From Phanerochaete sordida (taxonomy: Eukaryota > Basidiomycota > Agaricomycetes > Polyporales > Phanerochaetaceae), in contig BPQB01000018.1 in the NCBI GenBank assembly GCA_019973155.2, positions 248,001 to 312,000 on the forward strand: a DNA stretch of 64,000 bases. Reading direction: 5' to 3'. The stretch's first letter is position 1. Every line of letters begins with the position of its first letter. Under the pieces are notes generated by a model. The model worked only from the letters and a program-made list of their open reading frames with translations. It was not told where the DNA came from and ran no database searches. The translations under genes and the position numbers were made by a program. Of the stretch, positions 1-10,943 are shown piece by piece.

Positions 1-103
1 GCTGACCGTGTACACATGGCATAGGGACTGGAAGAAGCATAAGGAGGAGTGCAATCCTATGTCCATTGTCGAAAAAGCATCAGCGCAAAGTGGAACTGTG
101 TAA
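1..103 (+). CDS. MYND zinc-finger protein, 3' terminal exon only (partial)
   Basis: Only the last exon is in the window. An intron appears to end at 21-24 (atag), and the exon then reads GAC-TGG-AAG-AAG-CAT-AAG to a TAA at 101-103. The peptide starts DWKKHKEEC, the last part of a MYND finger (W..HK..C), followed by a 15-residue tail. The same phase-2 intron interrupts the finger just before the Trp in the two complete genes downstream at 2193/2254 and 4476/4531, so this is the end of a tandem paralogue. The catalytic or binding part of the protein lies outside the window. MYND fingers usually mediate protein contacts; no more specific role can be read here. Confidence 0.75.
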   Translation, partial: LTVYTWHRDWKKHKEECNPMSIVEKASAQSGTV

Positions 104-315
104 TGTTGCGTTGCTAAGTTATCAATGATACGGTGGTCCAGGCTGGTCGTCTGAGCAAACTGTGTAACTCAATAGCCTTATCAGGGACATCATCTGTCTT
201 CTTCAGAGCGTCTAGTCAGGTCCCTGCAAGCTTGGCCGTGCATCTGTCTGCACCACCCATCGATACCAACTCCACCGCAGAGTAGCGCAAGCATCCAAAG
301 TGCGAACGCGCGCCG

Positions 316-2317
316 ATGATTGAAGAGGGCCGAGACCAACAAGAGGTACGTCGCTATTACGTCAAATCAATGTGCGGCTCACATCGTGTACCCAGGCAGA
401 GCCGCAACCACAGTGGGTGGACCCGAAACTCGACACTGTCCCGCACTACGACTGCGAATGCGAGCTCGTCTCCAGCCACTGGTGGGTCGGCGAGCCCAAA
501 AACATGCGCAAGTCGTATGCCTCGAATCCCGCCCTGTTCATTCGCAAGGCGTGCGGCGAGAACGGCCGCGCGGTCGACATCCACCGCCTCGTGGCGTTGA
601 CGTCGTTCCTGCTCGAGCAGCCAGAGGTCCGCACCGTGGCCCTCGTCGAGAAGCTCATCGGGATGGCGCTCAACAGTGGCGGCATCGCCACTGCCGCGAA
701 GACTATGGATCCCGAGAAGAAGCGGAGCTGCCTGTGGGAACGGCCGCTGCTCGGACTAACGAACCTGCTTCTCAACGCGAAGCGGAGCGACTTCAGCGGA
801 CCCGAGGACGGTGTCCTAAAAGGCAAGGTCCGTGAACATTTCAAAGCAATCCTTCGCGCCATTCGAAAGGACACGCCGAAGCTACTTGCAGGAACGCTGC
901 ATGCCGACCATATGCGCTACACCGTCGTCAAATTCGTGACTGCAGTCGGGGACGGTTATGGTCCGAGCAGGTCAGTAGGCGTCGGGTCATCGTTGAAATG
1001 CGCTCACGCCGCCTGTGTTATTCAAGCGAGCAAATCCAGGACGACGAGACAATGGAGCTCTTCTTATCCATGTGGACGCATATGAGCGGCCCTTTGCGCC
1101 CCAAAGTCCACCTCTTCGTCCAGGGTATAGACCTCGGCCTGCACGAGTCGGCAACGGACGCAGAGTGCAAATGTTCGGACTGCAACAAAGACGCCGCTGC
1201 CGAGCGTGTCGGTCGCATCTACGAGGTCATCGGCGCCAAGACCATCGCTGGTGCCTTTAGGTTCTGGCTAAACGTGAGCTCGAGTGAGCGTGTGGTGTCC
1301 TCTTACGTGGCTCACTGTTGTCATTCTTTAGGACACAACCTTTCACGATTATGACCTCGTGGCAGATCTCCGGTGCCTAGAGTCGCTGGCGTACCACGCA
1401 TCGCACGCGCACGCTTTTTGCAACACTAACTTTTACATGGAGATGACCAGGTGCAGGGCTCGACAAGAGATTGACGGGAAGTTCATGGAGCCTCTTATCG
1501 AGGTGTCCGACCGCATTTCCATGTTGTTCGCGTACGCAGTCATTGCACCATGCCTCCATCATCACTCACTGACTGAGCTTACTACGTTCAGACGCCTCGG
1601 ACATTGCGAGGAGCACGCCATTCAGCGCCTGAACTGGTTTCTCGGGAAATATGGCATAACGGGCGTTCTTTGCAGGTTCTTCACCGAAGTAGATTTGCGC
1701 GACGGTTGAGTACATCACCATTCATTCGATTTCTGCGCGTCTGACATGCAGCAGTACACAAGAGAAGCGCCGTCGACGAAGTCGAACTGCGCAAAACGGG
1801 GTTCTGGGTGTTCTTCGAAGACTTGATGCGCCGCATTCAGGACCCCGAGCCGGTAGAGGAAGGTGGTCCCACGAAAGAAAGACAGGAATTCGAGTTTAAA
1901 CTTCGTACACACTTTGAGATGGAGTACATCGGCTTCTCGCGCAGGCTCAAAGCGATCATCAAGGACAAGACCGCCGTCTCTGGCCCGTATGCGCAGTACG
2001 TGTGGGTACTTTGGCAGAGCTGCGGGCAGGCGTTCGGTGTCAGCGAGGCCGGTCTCCGCCGGAAGTGGCTCAAGGAGGAGCAGTGCTGGCACGGGAATTG
2101 TCCGAACCGGTGCAAGGACGAACCGCGGATGAAGAACAAAAGATGTGCGAGGTGTCGGAAGGTGTGGTACTGCTCGCCAGAATGTCAGAAAGAGTGAGTT
2201 ATTGTTTGCTCATCTTTTACTCTTCATTTTCCTGACGCATGTGGTGAGTTCAGGGAGTGGCCGTATCATAAGGCGGAATGCCACGCAGGGAAACCAAACC
2301 TGGGCGAAGAGTCATAG
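316..2317 (+). CDS. MYND-type zinc-finger protein, tandem paralogue 1
   Basis: Exons read as 316-345, 396-970, 1027-1273, 1332-1704, 1752-2193 and 2254-2317, giving 576 codons with matching phases. The first coding exon is only ten codons; an alternative start would be the ATG at 372. The long N-terminal part (about 500 residues) is predicted mostly helical and matches the two following genes in motif order: WE.PL.GL.N near residue 140, then KLLAG..HADHMR, then a W..M segment. A Cys cluster (CKCSDC) sits in exon 3. The C-terminus is a MYND finger: CARC, WYCSPECQ, then HK.EC after the last intron. A MYND finger at the extreme C-terminus of an otherwise unknown protein is common in mushrooms, where such genes form large lineage-specific families. 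Exon 4 is longer than in the paralogue, so an extra intron inside it is possible. The molecular function is unknown; protein-protein contact through MYND is the only inference. Confidence 0.8.
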
Positions 2318-2774
2318 TAATTGATGCAGGCGAGAGTCAAGGTTCCCAAAGTGTATCATCTCGTAGATCTGCCCGACGCCTCGCTCGTTCATTCGCAGGT
2401 AAGTGTCCGCGTCAACGGTGCCGAAAACTGCAGGGGTGTGCCAGAACCAGTCAAAACATGCTAGGGCTTCCTGCAGACTTCTTGAGGATCGCGAGACATA
2501 TTGAGCAGCCCCCGGTACACACTTACCGAAAAGGGTCATCTTCCTGGCACGACAGCCGATCTCTTCCCGACCCCGCCATTCTGCAACTGGAAGGCAACGA
2601 TCCCGGCAGAAACTAGGACGTGTGCACTCACTTTAGACCAACACCACCACCATCGTCGTCGTCGTCGACTTCACTTGCTCGTTCTCGCCGTCGACCTCCC
2701 TTACTTTCGCGGGCTCAGGTACGTTTATTATCTGTATGCATCCACGTTATTTAACGTAGGTCGATCATACAGAT
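2318..2774. other. Intergenic spacer with short triplet repeat
   Basis: The spacer lies between two MYND paralogues. It contains a small (CAC)/(CGT) triplet run near 2641-2670 and no convincing exon. It should hold the terminator of the upstream gene and the promoter of the gene starting at 2775, but I see no clear TATA box. Confidence 0.5.
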
Positions 2775-4570
2775 ATGCACGTCACAGATTCGAAGTGGAT
2801 ATTTGAACCATTCTTGCCGCAGTGCGAGTGCGACATCAGCATGGATGCGGACACCCTCAAAAGCTACGATGGTGACGCAGATGTCGTTTTCATGAGAGAC
2901 TTTGGCAAGGAGGGCCAGCCGGCGAACGTCGCACTTCTGCAGTATGTCGCCTTCGAAGTGGTCACACGCGGCGTTCGGTCCACACTCCTCGCCGAACACC
3001 TTATCAGGGCGATCCTCAAAGGATATGCCTTCCCGTCCACGGATATCTCCAAGAACGACGAGTCATCATACCGCCTTCAGCGCTGTCACTGGGAGCTTCC
3101 CCTGATCGGCCTATACAACATGCTTGCATGCATCCGTCTCGAGAACCAGCGCGAGTCGGAAGACGCTGCTATTGTTGATCTTGTCCGCGCAGAGTTCAAC
3201 AAAATCCTAGAGGTCGTACTCAAGGACGTCATCAAGCTTCTTCCAGCTGGCGCGCATGCAGATCATATGCGTAACACTGTCGCGAAGGTAGTCAGTATTC
3301 TTGCTACAGACCCGGTCTTTCGGAGGTAAGCTACTTGCCTGCAAATATTTGTTCGTACAGAACATCTCATCGAGACTCAATCCGCCAGGGACATCGTCGA
3401 AAACGAACAGGCCGCTCAGCTCATCTTCACGTGCTGGACGCATATGACCCCACCAAACCGAGCTGACATCAGCATGCTGGTTCATGGCTTGTACTGGGAC
3501 GGATGTTTCACCGGATCTTGTCACCAATGTTCGAGGAGAACTGGCCCCCATACTACACCAGCGCGCGCCATACACACCATTGGCGTGAAGACGCTGATAC
3601 AGAAATTTGGAGAGTGGCTTTCGGTGCGGATATCTGTGCGATATACTTTGCTGTATGCTGGAACTCAGTCAAATTTTCAGGACCCTCTTACTCTTGACGA
3701 CATGATTCTCCATGAGCTGTGCACCCTCTTCGACTTCATCGCCGGCGAACCTGTCTACGTTGACAAATTCGTCACTGCAGGAACGTGGCAGCACGTCGTG
3801 ACCTCCATGCGCAGGCAAGAAGAACATGGAAACCCTGAGAAGAGCTTAGACGTCTACACCGCAGGCTTTCACATCATCAGGTTTGTCTGATTTCTTCCCA
3901 TGATCCTCGAAAACTGAAAGGATTGCTCAGGGAGTTGCTGACGTACGCCAGTGACTACAAGACTGGCAACGTTTCCACGGAGCCGCCTGAAGGTATCATC
4001 GACGTCGCGGCGACCGCGCTTATCTTGGAGTGCGACCTACCGGAGAACGCCTTGAGCGACGAGCGGTTTCTTCTCGCCATCGCCGACAGGCCCCTTGGTC
4101 CCGGCTATATTCAGTTTCTGCACGACGTCGCACACGCAGCCGTCGACTGCCCGCGCGGTGCAGAATGCGAGCAAGGCGTACTCGTGCCGTTCATCGATGG
4201 ACTCCGTACGCAGTTCGAGCGCGCGTACGTGCCCGTGAACCGCGAGCTACGCGCGCGCGCCGCTAAATGCCGGCCATTCGCAAGGGATGCCTGGTCCTTG
4301 TGGAACGCGCTCGCGCGGCAGATGGGCGTGTCGGAGGCGGCGCTTGCCTTGAGCTGGGCTGCAAAGGGCGAGTGCTGCAGCCCGTTCTGCCTGAAGCGCG
4401 GTACGGTGGCGGGCAAGATGAAGAAATGCTCGCGCTGCAAGGCTGTCCGGTATTGCTCGATGGAATGCCAGAAGGCGTGAGTGAATTCGCGCTATGGCTG
4501 GTTGTTTTGGTTTTGCTGAACCATTCTTAGGCACTGGAAGGAGCACAAGGCTCATTGCGGCCGAGTTTAG
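2775..4570 (+). CDS. MYND-type zinc-finger protein, tandem paralogue 2
   Basis: Exons 2775-3325, 3389-3623, 3681-3880, 3931-4476 and 4531-4570 give 523 codons with consistent phases. The body carries the family markers seen in its neighbours: CHWELPLIGLYNML near residue 113, LLPAGAHADHMRNTV near 155, and a TCWTHM segment at the start of exon 2. The finger is complete: CCSPFC, then KKCSRC, RYCSMECQ, and after the phase-2 intron HWKEHKAHC, followed by GRV and stop. Exon borders of the first three introns match those of paralogue 3 at 5214, and the last intron matches paralogue 1, which supports tandem duplication. Nothing identifies an enzymatic domain: there is no SET domain, despite the common SET-MYND pairing in other proteins. 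It is probably a nuclear or cytoplasmic scaffold, but the function is not known. Confidence 0.82.
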
Positions 4571-5213
4571 CTGTGAAACGCTCCCAGGCAAGCTCCTCGA
4601 AATACTACGCTTTGCATACGACTTGCAACTTTCGCCCTCCACGCATATAGTTTCCTTATAGCTCTGGTCGATACTCTCCTTTCACATCTGTTATATGTCC
4701 AAACGAACCTGCGACACATCCCCCAGCTCTAGAGTATCCTGGGCCACTAGGACCAGCTCCATTGGCATCTCGGCTTCCGCTCCAGTTTTATACAGGTATC
4801 AGCATTTTGGATATGATCTTGGATTAGTACTTTATCCGTATGTGATATTTTGTGTATATCTTACTAGACGACATCCACCGTTCTTCTACGACGCGCGTAC
4901 TTGCCGAGAACAAGCCTTCCTCCCGAGTGCGTGACACCGCCTGTTACTTTATCACGTGCGGACCTGTCACGCATCTCACCTCATTTCCGGCGTCACGCCG
5001 CGTTTCTTTCCTTCCGCCATCTCACCCGTCCTTGAAGACAGGAGCTTTTTTCTGCCTCCGCTGGCTTTCACAGGTGGCAGTATCGTAAATCAACCATATT
5101 CCAAAATTTTCTTCAGTTGTCTTACGTCTCGCATAATCCAGCTGGTACCTCGCCACAGTAGCCTCCAAGGCCTCGACTCAACTTGAAAGCACCCCCACAA
5201 GCTGAAGCGTCCC
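4571..5213. other. Intergenic spacer, no gene seen
   Basis: The spacer is AT-richer than the flanking genes, with TATA-like tracts near 4786-4795 and 4800-4860. No exon with splice sites and family similarity is visible. It presumably contains the polyadenylation region of the gene ending at 4570 and the promoter of the one starting at 5214. Confidence 0.5.
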
Positions 5214-6933
5214 ATGACTCTCGACATGTTCCATTCGGACAACTGCAAGTGCGGCTGGGAGGACATCTACCTCGTAGAGCGTCTGGACCACAACGACGAC
5301 GGCCTGTTCCCCCTCAACCCTGAGTTCGTCATCACGCGCGGATGTGGCCGCGACGGCGCGCCGATCCGCGCGTCGTATTTGAATGCGCTCGCGTATGGTG
5401 TCGCCAGTCGAAAGCAGAAACGTACCGCGGCACTCATCGACGCCTTCATGGACATGATCACGGACGGGTACGCCCCTGCGGCGGGCGAGGACGCGGAGTA
5501 CACCCTCCTTGGCGAGCGCCGGCCCGTGCACAAGTGTGCCTGGGAGACCCCACTGGCTGGCGTCGCCATTGCGCTGGTGGATATTAGCCGGTACGACGAT
5601 GCCGGTGTGCCTCTCGGCAATGAAGACAGGACGATCGTCGACCATGTCTCTGCGCGCGTTGGGCAGATCTACAGACGAGTCGCCCAGGATATGGACCACC
5701 TCTTGGAGCAAGGACCCGAAGGCGACTACCGGAGAAATGTGGCCATGTCGCCGCTGCATACTCTTGTGCGGAATTTCGACAAGGCGCCGTAAGTGACAAT
5801 GTTGCGAAGTTTGTCGGTGCAGGTAAAGGCTTACTTTGAACAGACAGATCGCCCGCGACGAGAATCTAGTGGATCTGATGATGCGATGCTGGATCGCTAC
5901 GCCGTACCCACACAATTCGAATCTCAATGCGCTCATATCCTTGATGTATCTGGACTATACAACACCAGGGTATCCGGCAAACCGTCACGCGTTTGCGGTC
6001 TCGAAGATCGGCGCAGCAAATATGCTCAAGCACATGTACGACAACCTTCGGGTGAGTTATATCTGCAGAATATCTCGACAGCCTGCTGACGTTACACAGA
6101 ATCCCAAGATACTAAATCGCGAGTTAGAGCTCCTGATCGACACGCTTGGGAGCTTCATCAAAGCAGGGGAACCCCTCTCCAAGCTCTGGTTTGCCTCTAA
6201 TATTTATGATGAGCTCCTGATGGCCATGTTGCGACAAAAGGCGAAGGGTAACAAGAGCGAGTCCCTGGAGGTCTATGCCGCCGGTTACGATGTATTCATG
6301 TATGTGTTGGTTAGTCCCGAGCGTATACCAATCTGGCGCTCACTTTCTGTTCACCTGTAGCAACATGGACAAGAACTATTGGGTTCCGGTTGCTGAGAGG
6401 CAGATCCCAAAGGGCTCGCTTGAATTGGCCGTGCATGCCCTGTGCGAAGCGGTTGATGCGAAACTTAGTCAGCATCACCATTTTCTTCATTTTGCCCTGC
6501 GCTGATCACACTCAAAGACGACAACCACATCGCCACGCGCCCATACTCAATCTGGCTCGTCGAGGTCATGCACATCGCGACCTGCAAAGGGCACTGCCCG
6601 GAGAGCGGCGGAGACTGCCCGTTCCCCACGAAAGGCCAGCAGACCCCGGGCTTCGTCTCTGTGTGCGTCGAGCAAATGAAGAAGCTCTACCAGCCGACGC
6701 TCCGCCGTCTTGCGGCGACCAAGGGGCAGCGACGCTTTGCCGTGACCTGGCTGAAGGACATGGTCGAGGACTTTCCCGAGATTACGCAGAAAGGCAGTGC
6801 CGCGAAGTCGTCGCCTGCTCCTGGGACGGCACGTCAGACCCAGGTGGCTTCTGGCCCGTCCTTTCAGCCCAAGACTCTGGCTTCGCCTGCGCCGTCTACG
6901 AGGCCGAAACCTTCGCTCGACGACTTGGACTGA
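5214..6933 (+). CDS. MYND-family paralogue 3 lacking the MYND finger
   Basis: Exons 5214-5788, 5844-6051, 6100-6299, 6361-6467 and 6518-6933 give 501 codons. The protein follows the other two through the body: CKCGWEDIYL near residue 12, CAWETPLAGVAIALV near 113, a short exon with WIATPYPHN, LEVYAAGYDVF before intron 3, and a Cys motif CKGHCPESGGDCPF near 345 that corresponds to VDCPRGAECEQG in paralogue 2. Where the others carry C..C and the finger, this one continues into a 50-residue Ser/Pro/Lys tail ending SLDDLD and a stop at 6931-6933. No finger exon can be read in the next kilobase. The fourth intron (6468-6517) has a gtcagc donor and an aaag acceptor and is the least certain. The gene is either a divergent paralogue or one that lost its finger. 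Function unknown. Confidence 0.75.
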
Positions 6934-7738
6934 GGTGTGCCAAATGTTAGATACATCTCCATGCCGATTTCCTCTATATTTCTGTATCATAATAATACTC
7001 AACGCCCAACATGTAGTATACATATCTTATTCTGAATTATATTCTTGCGACCTCATTTCTCTGGAGAGACAAAGCTCGTCGCGTACGTGCACAGCGTGCA
7101 CCGCTGGTAGAGACTCAGCGCTAGTCAAAGGACTTCGGGGGCCGACGCCGTCCTCTGGCACCGCCTTCCTGCCAGCGGCCATTCAGGACCGTCCGCTCGT
7201 TTGTCGTCCGCCTGTCATGATCACTGTTCTTGCGATGGGACATCTCGCAAAATGCACTTTGCTTTCAGACCGGAATATTGCCTGCTGCGTCCACTCGCTA
7301 TTATCGAAGATGTCGACAAGATCTGGCGGTCTGCTGCTGGTGACTATCGAGCACGTTGTAAGCACACTTCGCCGCTTGCTGTTGAAATCATAAGCAGCGC
7401 TGTTAGCCCTACGACCGCCGTGAGAACGGAACAGATGCCAGGAACCAACATGCGCCGCTACATCTCGGAGCTGACGAAGTTAGGAAAACAAATGGCTCTT
7501 TTGAGAAAGACTACATACGGCGAGCGGCGCTGTAACGCATTGTGCGGCACGCTTCACTTGGAAATGATGGACATAGAATATCACTGACAGCGGCATTGGC
7601 AGGTGGACCATGTCTTCCCGAGCAGATGACATCAACAAGCCTGGGCAAGACATAAGAAAGGGTGCGAAAGGGTGTCCATTTGCCTAGCGTGCCTTGCACT
7701 GCACACCCGCCCACATTCCCGTTGGACCTCTGACCATT
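6934..7738. other. Intergenic region between two gene families
   Basis: No gene is supported. Short reading frames around 7201-7587 have no recognisable motif and no credible splice partners. The element CCTGGGC at 7640-7646, followed by an AT-rich acataagaaagg stretch about 90 bp before the next ATG, may be promoter sequence of the next gene. Confidence 0.45.
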
Positions 7739-9163
7739 ATGCGAGGCGCGTTAATCGGCGGCATATACCTCTTGCTGGTATCACGCAGCGCTGCGCAGAG
7801 CACGAGCCCTGGTGTGACGTGCCCTTCCAGCTTCGCTTGGGTGAGTCTTCGACACCTCTCTTGCTCTGTACAAACTCTGACAAGCTTCTAGGCAAGCAAT
7901 AACCTCAATCAGAACATATGCACTATTGCATCCTATCTTCAGGCAGCATGCGAAGCGGATCCAGCTAGTATGTCATGCATGGTCTCTCTGACCATACATT
8001 AGACTATTTGGCACTGACTGTGAGTCTCACAAGGCTTCGTCCTTGGTGCCCCCGCGTCAGGGCACTACGGGCCGCCCACGACGAAGAACAAATGCACATG
8101 TAGCATGGTGTACTACAATGCAATCAACGCCTGTGCTCTCTGTCAAGGAGGCAAGACGCTACAGTAAGCGCGCCACGTCGAACCACAACATTGCTGCACC
8201 GCCTCTAATGTGCTTATTTAAGATGGACGGTTTCAGTGGCTCCTTGCAATCCTAGCGACATTACCGTCGCAGGATACCCTGAGGCTATACCTCCCGGCAC
8301 TGCTGTCCCTGCGTGGGCTTTTCTCGATATTACCTCGGGCAATGTTTTCGACCCGGACGCCGCCAAGATTTATACCGCCGTCAACGACACCATGGTTGGT
8401 GAAGCTCCGCCGCCCGCGCCACCATCTTCCTCGCCTACCACAGCCCCGCCCGCCACACATTCCGATGTTCAGACCCCGCAGCCGTCCACGCCGTCGTCTC
8501 CGCAACCGGCCACGTCCGTCTTGGCACAACAATCATCTCCCATTGCCTCTTCGGTCCTCCCCAGCGAAATATCATCATCCACACAGCCTCGCAGTTCGGC
8601 GTCGCCATCGTCCACAGGGCCGGCCACTAGACTATCTGGATCGATCTCATCCGTTCCGACGGCCGCTTCTTCGGGCTTCTCCAATTCGCCATCGCCATCT
8701 GCTCAAGCCTCCGACGTAACTCTCCCTTCGGGCGCGGAGTCAAACACAAAGCACACCTCGAACACTGGCGCCATTGTTGGCGGAGTCGTCGGCGGGCTCG
8801 CCGTCGTGGCAGCATTGGCGTTGGTCGTGATCCTTCTGCGTCGGCGGAGAGCATCGGTCGACCAGGTCATGGCCGCCGACCCCTTTGAAGCACACAGGTT
8901 CTCACGTGCGCCCTCGCCTGCGTCACGTATAGTCAGACGTGCTGAGAAGTTATACGTGAGTGCACCAGTGCGCAAATGCGGTGTCTCGCCGAAAGTGCGT
9001 GTCTGCTCATTGCACCTCTCCACAGAAGCCTGACGAACAACCCGAGCACACATTCGCTGATGCACCGCATCCTACGTCGTCGGTCTTTGCTCAGGCGAGT
9101 GTCGCGAGGCTGCTCCCTGCAGAAGGCCCGCCGCCCGAGTACGCCAGCGTTGCAGGGCAGTGA
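7739..9163 (+). CDS. Type I membrane protein with 8-Cys ectodomain, tandem copy A
   Basis: Exons 7739-7840, 7892-7967, 8034-8163, 8223-8955 and 9026-9163 give 392 codons. The protein starts with a signal peptide (MRGALIGGIYLLL, cleavage near AAQ-S at residue 20). The ectodomain has eight cysteines in the order VTC, IC, AC, CTC, NAC..C, APC, with the motifs SGHYGPP, CSMVYYN and VPAWAFLDIT. A Ser/Thr/Pro-rich stalk of about 130 residues follows (8400-8750), probably heavily O-glycosylated. One transmembrane helix (GAIVGGVVGGLAVVAALALV) is followed by RRRR and a tail of about 90 residues ending YASVAGQ. The layout resembles Wsc/Mid2-type wall sensors, but the cysteine pattern is not a WSC domain that I recognise. 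The family appears to be mushroom-specific. A role in surface sensing or adhesion is inference from the layout. Confidence 0.82.
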
Positions 9164-9775
9164 AATGCGCTACACAATGCGGCACCTGGTATAGTACTGG
9201 ACTACGTTCATTTGTACCTATCAAATGCTAGAACCCAATCTCAGCGTGATGTACTGCACCTGAGCAGCGCTCGTCCGACGCCGTCTTTGTTCCCGCACTG
9301 CCTTCCGCCACAGATGCCTCCCCCTTGCCCAGCCGTGACTACCTACCTCGTCCATCTCTTCAGACAAGCCATGTGCTGTCTGCGTCCACCAATTTAATCG
9401 TGAGTCATACGCGAATTTACGGATCACTCAAGGTGATACAGCGCATGGCACTACGCAGACGCAGGTCCCAGTCTTCAGGCGTCACGGCATCGCGGTCTCC
9501 ATGCATGAACGAGCGGCATTGACAGCCACGTAGGGCACACCCCACTATCTGTGACTGCAGATGTCCAAAGGTTGTCCTGGCGCTGCAGAATGTCAGATGG
9601 AGACACCAACCAGATGCAACAATCACGGGGCGATACGCCACCTGAGCTTATGGCTGGATGCGCAGCGGTCGGAGGCCCAGGTAAAATATAAGGGGAATGC
9701 AAACACCTCATGCACGCCTGCGCAACAAGCCCTACTTCACCCATGTATCCGCCTACATACAGGTATCTCGGCAGG
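9164..9775. other. Intergenic spacer with TATA-like promoter of copy B
   Basis: No exon is supported. Close to the right end lies GGCCCAGG (about 9673-9680) followed by the TATA-like aaatataagg at 9683-9693, about 85 bp before the next ATG. The rest shows nothing recognisable. Confidence 0.5.
9683..9693 (+). promoter_or_regulatory. TATA-like box of membrane protein copy B
   Basis: The AT-rich element aaatataagg sits about 85 bp upstream of the ATG at 9776, directly after GGCCCAGG. The same GGCCCAGG-then-TATA arrangement occurs before copy C. Confidence 0.5.
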
Positions 9776-10943
9776 ATGAGGAGTTCCGTGATAGTCGGCC
9801 TATCCCTGCTGCTAACCTCGAGGACAGTCGCGCAGAACTCAAGCGTGACCTGCAACCCGTCGTTTGCCTGGGTGAGTATTCAAGGTGTCTCGCCATCGTC
9901 GACCGTGTTCTGAACACCTGCAAGGCAAATAACAACCTCGGGCAAAGCCCGTGTGTGATCGCAGCTTATATACGGTCGGCTTGCGAAACGAATCCAGCTG
10001 GTGTGTGATACATGGCACTTTCGCTCATTAGGTGCTGACGGTGTAACTTGAGATTATAATATCGTTCCTTCTCTCTCTGGGCATTATGGACCCCCCACTG
10101 GCACAGATGTAGACATATGTACTTGCAGCATGGTCTACTACAACACCATCAACGCATGTTCAGTGTGCGCGGGGAACAAGACACTCTCGTGAGCTCACCA
10201 CGTCAGATTGCTATGGCATCGCATTTTGCTCATGATATTCTCCTCACAGATGGAGTGCCTCCACTGCTCCCTGTGGCAGCAAGACTAGCATCGCAAGGGT
10301 GATTCCTGATGGGACTGCCGTCCCAGCGTGGGCCTTTCTTGACGTTACGCAGTCGGGCAACGTCTTCAACGCGACGCAAGCTCAAGACTACAGTACGCGA
10401 AATAATACCATGGTCACTGCGAGCGGCTTAGCGCAACCGAGGTGAGCCCGAATGGCTACACTCTTCCCTATTATTCTGATTAGCCCTCAGCGGTACAGGA
10501 TCGCCCTCCGCACATAAGTCGAATACTGGAGCCATCGTTGGCGGTGTCGTGGCCGGGGTCACCGCGATGATAGCGATCGTGTCGGCACTGATTTTCTGGC
10601 GACGGCGGCGAGGCCGGGCTCGCGGTCAGACGCTGTCAGTCCGCCAGTCCACTATGGTCGAAGCCTCCGAGGCAGGTTTGCTGTCACATGCAGCGTCTCC
10701 CAATCCAGACGCTGTGGGACGTGTGGGAAAGCTATATGTGAGTCACCGGTCATTTGTGCTCAGGATGATGATTGTGTCTCGCGCCGTTGCTGAAAATTAA
10801 TCGTTTCTGCATAGAACCCCGATGACCCCTCGACGTTTCCTGATGCGCTTTCTCCGCCGACGATGAGATTCATCGAGCCAACTAATGTCGGTGCACGTTC
10901 TGAGGCAGGCACGTCAGAACGTACCGTCGTCGCGGAGTTATGA
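9776..10943 (+). CDS. Type I membrane protein with 8-Cys ectodomain, tandem copy B (short stalk)
   Basis: Exons 9776-9871, 9925-10000, 10053-10188, 10250-10441, 10491-10737 and 10815-10943 give 291 codons. The signal peptide is MRSSVIVGLSLLLTSRTVAQ. The eight cysteines are kept (VTC, PC, AC, CTC, NAC..C, APC), as are SGHYGPP, CSMVYYN and VPAWAFLDVT. Exon 2 is 76 nt, the same as in the two sister genes. The Ser/Thr/Pro stalk is almost absent: an extra intron (10442-10490) lies where the stalk is encoded in the others. The helix GAIVGGVVAGVTAMIAIVSA is followed by RRRRGRARG and a tail containing GRVGKLY and NPDDPSTFPD. The acceptor of exon 3 (gag) is unusual but keeps the frame and the homology. 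The role is unknown, as for copy A. Confidence 0.8.

Noticed and set aside
7201..7587. 128-codon plus-strand frame between the two left-hand families
   Set aside because: No family resemblance, no introns typical of the region, and ordinary length for chance in this base composition.
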